Shown in pieces: positions 62,021 to 64,000 of a stretch of DNA of 64,000 nt. This DNA comes from Microvirga alba (lineage in GTDB: Bacteria > Pseudomonadota > Alphaproteobacteria > Rhizobiales > Beijerinckiaceae), in the NCBI RefSeq assembly GCF_015694465.1, contig NZ_JADQDO010000001.1, positions 186,001 to 250,000 of the forward strand, in the 5' to 3' direction. Below the pieces are notes generated by a model. That model searched no databases. It was not told where the DNA came from and was given only the letters and a program-made list of their open reading frames with translations. A program made the position numbers and the translations under genes. Positions within the stretch are counted from its first letter, which is position 1. Each line of letters opens with the position of its first letter.

Positions 62021-63234
62021 GCGCATTCATTCGCATTTCCCATTTGTCCAAAGTGTTTGCCCTCGCCGAGCATGGCGGCGGGCCGGTATCGCTCATGGGT
62101 GCGCTCCGGTCCGGAAAGCGCGAAGTTGTCCAACGCGAGGTCCGTGCGCTCGATGACGTTTCCTTCGAAATCCGTGAAGGGGAACGGGTTGGCATCATTG
62201 GTCGTAATGGCGCGGGAAAAACGACTCTGCTTTCGATCCTGGCGGGTATTTCCGACCCAACCTCGGGGACGATCGAGGCAGAAGGTGACATCCATGCGAT
62301 TCTGACGATCGGCACCGTTCTTCGGGAAGATGCCACAGGGCGGGAAAACATCTATATCGATGGCCTGTTCCATGGAAAGTCCAGAGCTGAAATTGATGAT
62401 AGCGTTCAGGAAATTATCGACTTTACGGAGCTAGGCGAGTTTATCGACCGGCCTGTACGCACCTATTCCTCTGGCATGAAGGCCAAACTGGCATTTGCTT
62501 TGGGATCCGCCATCAAGCCGGACATCCTGATTATCGATGAGACTCTATCGGTCGGTGATGCGTTCTTCGCGGATAAAGCATCGCGGCGCATGCGGGAAAT
62601 CGCGGATAGGGGCCGGATCGTTATCCTCGTATCGCATGGCTTGAGTTCCATCGTTGAGATGTGTGACCGATGCCTTTGGCTCGATCAGGGACGTCTCATC
62701 ATGGATGGATCTCCCGCTGAGGTCACCCGTGCTTATCAAGCCAGCGTCCAGCAAGCGGATGAAGCGGAATTCAAACGCAAGTTCGAAGCTGGAGATCCGG
62801 TCGTGAGGAGGCCGGATCTTGGTCGCCTCGAACATCTAGGGCTGATTCAGAGGGCCGAAGAGATCAAGGCAACGGCATTGGCGTTCGAGCCACTTACCTT
62901 TCATTTGAAAGGACTTGTGACGGGCATGTCTCGCTCCCTCGACGCGCACTTACGCATCGTCAGGGTGGATGGCCGCACCCTCTGGGACGATCGCCTCTCA
63001 AGTCATGGCTTAGTTCTGCCCGCATGTGGATCTTTTGATATTGAGGTCGCTTTTGACCCCTTCATCCTAGGTGCGAACCTGTTTCGTATCGACGCCCAAC
63101 TTCTGGATGAGGCCGGGCCGATTGACCAAATATCCCGGGCTTTCGAGGTCATCGACGAACATGGGCAGCATGGCGGTACACCGCTCCTATTTTATCCCCC
63201 TCTGATCAAAACTTGCTCTCTCAAGGATGTCTGA
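62017..63234 (+). CDS. polysaccharide ABC exporter ATPase, Wzt-like (second)
   Basis: Second ATPase of 405 aa. Walker A GRNGAGKTTLLSILAG, signature YSSGMKAKLAFALG, Walker B ILIIDETLSVGD, switch His in ILVSHGLSSIVEMC. C-terminal domain from about residue 255 (LEHLGLIQRAEEIKATALAFEPLTFHLKG...). Both ATPases keep all catalytic residues but differ clearly in sequence. The ATG at 62017 overlaps the stop of the first (ATGA); the frame also has a TTG two codons earlier. Confidence 0.9.
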   Translation: MSAFIRISHLSKVFALAEHGGGPVSLMGALRSGKREVVQREVRALDDVSFEIREGERVGIIGRNGAGKTTLLSILAGISDPTSGTIEAEGDIHAILTIGTVLREDATGRENIYIDGLFHGKSRAEIDDSVQEIIDFTELGEFIDRPVRTYSSGMKAKLAFALGSAIKPDILIIDETLSVGDAFFADKASRRMREIADRGRIVILVSHGLSSIVEMCDRCLWLDQGRLIMDGSPAEVTRAYQASVQQADEAEFKRKFEAGDPVVRRPDLGRLEHLGLIQRAEEIKATALAFEPLTFHLKGLVTGMSRSLDAHLRIVRVDGRTLWDDRLSSHGLVLPACGSFDIEVAFDPFILGANLFRIDAQLLDEAGPIDQISRAFEVIDEHGQHGGTPLLFYPPLIKTCSLKDV

Positions 63235-63235
63235 A

Positions 63236-64000
63236 ATGGTGCTTGCCGGATTCGATCGCCGTGATCTAGGCATGATGGTGAGCCTAACCCGCATGTCGCT
63301 GACGGACCGCTATCTCGGATCGGCTCTTGGGCTCGCATGGGCGGTGCTGAGTCCGTTGGCGATGCTGGGGATATTTTGCTTTGTCTTTACCTATGTCTTC
63401 CCGGGACGACTTCCCGGACGCGAGGGGACCTTGCCGTTCCTTATCTGGCTGATTAGTGGCTACGGCCCTTGGCTCTCAATCAGCGAGGGACTGGGAACGG
63501 CGACAGGCTCCGTGGTGGGCAATGCCGGTATCGTCAAGAATATCGCTTTCAAATCTGAATTGCTGCCAATTGTCAGCGCGATAACCGGCCTCGTGCCTCT
63601 TGTCGTCGCCTTTGGTCTAATCGTGGTTCTTCAGGCATTTGGAGGGATTTGGCCCAGTCCTGCTCTCATCGCCCTACCGATCGCCATTATTCTCCAGATT
63701 GTCTTCGTGTCCGGTCTCGGCCTTTTTCTGGGAGCGCTCAACGTCTTTGTGCGAGACACGGCGCTCATTCTACCGAACGTGCTGACAATCATTCTTTTCG
63801 CATCACCTATCTTCTATCCGTTGTCAGCCTACCCGAAAGGCGCGCAGGCTGTCCTTGTCTACAACCCGTTCTATGTTCTAGCCGAGTGTTACCGACAGCC
63901 AATTCTGGAAGGTGCCCTGCCGCACTTATGGACGCTCGGTTACATGACGGTGATCTCTGTTGCCGTCTTCCTCGGCGGGCTATGGTGGTTTCGCCGGTTG
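63236..64000 (+). CDS. polysaccharide ABC exporter permease, Wzm-like (partial)
   Basis: Inner-membrane permease of the ABC-2 type; 255 residues are present and the frame is open at the right edge. MVSLTRMSLTDRYLGSALGLAWAVLSPLAMLGIFCFVF is the typical cytoplasmic interface helix and first membrane segment, and GLFLGALNVFVRDTALILPNVLTIILFASPIFYPL is characteristic of Wzm/TagG/KpsM permeases. The ATG begins one base after the stop of the second ATPase. With the two Wzt-like proteins it forms the exporter for this locus. Only the last few residues should be missing. Confidence 0.92.
   Translation, partial: MVLAGFDRRDLGMMVSLTRMSLTDRYLGSALGLAWAVLSPLAMLGIFCFVFTYVFPGRLPGREGTLPFLIWLISGYGPWLSISEGLGTATGSVVGNAGIVKNIAFKSELLPIVSAITGLVPLVVAFGLIVVLQAFGGIWPSPALIALPIAIILQIVFVSGLGLFLGALNVFVRDTALILPNVLTIILFASPIFYPLSAYPKGAQAVLVYNPFYVLAECYRQPILEGALPHLWTLGYMTVISVAVFLGGLWWFRRL

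Overview
The window reads as a chromosomal segment of a high-GC alphaproteobacterium, most likely a member of the Hyphomicrobiales (Rhizobiales). The grounds are the NepR/EcfG/PhyR general stress response core, the density of ABC uptake operons, MocR/LacI/IclR regulators, and small families such as DUF3297, DUF1328 and DUF5335. The genus cannot be fixed from sequence alone. No rRNA, tRNA or CRISPR array was found.

Region 1 (1-10.8 kb) holds uptake and catabolism genes. On the minus strand are a sugar kinase, a LacI regulator with a palindromic operator, and a spermidine/putrescine-type ABC importer (binding protein, two permeases) that runs off the left edge. A MocR-type regulator is divergent from a plus-strand operon with a cytosolic binding-protein-like enzyme, a nitrilase-family amidase and a polar amino acid ABC importer. 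A patatin-like lipase follows.

Region 2 (12.2-21.5 kb) is one long catabolic operon: a peptide-type ABC importer (five subunits) with a COG3964 amidohydrolase inserted between permease and ATPase genes, then a RidA protein. A divergent IclR regulator and a SelA-related PLP enzyme of the D-glucosaminate-6-phosphate ammonia-lyase type complete it. Scattered housekeeping or accessory genes fill 21.5-28.1 kb.

Region 3 (28.2-35.7 kb) is a general stress response island: nepR-ecfG divergent from phyR, surrounded by small envelope or stress proteins. I find eight exact GGAAC-N16/17-CGTT (EcfG-type) promoters in about 6 kb, all intergenic; roughly one is expected by chance in the whole window. Two of them point into gene-free minus-strand stretches that end in strong intrinsic terminators, predicting two stress-induced small RNAs of about 70-90 nt with C-rich loops. 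The one next to phyR has the architecture of GsrN, the SigT-dependent sRNA of Caulobacter. This is the most notable content of the window.

Region 4 (36.2-64 kb) is a surface polysaccharide locus with signs of mosaic assembly (IS3-family scars, AT-richer patches). It has three AsnB-type amidotransferases, four NAD-dependent sugar epimerase/dehydratases, two DegT-type aminotransferases, a sugar N-formyltransferase-like protein, a FemAB/GNAT-like acyltransferase, a GNAT acetyltransferase, a methyltransferase, several glycosyltransferases, and an adjacent pair of membrane-anchored coiled-coil proteins. It ends in an ABC exporter with two different Wzt-like ATPases in tandem and a Wzm-like permease cut by the right edge. 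The genes imply a glycan with amidated uronic acids and N-acylated or N-formylated amino sugars, exported by the ABC-dependent route.
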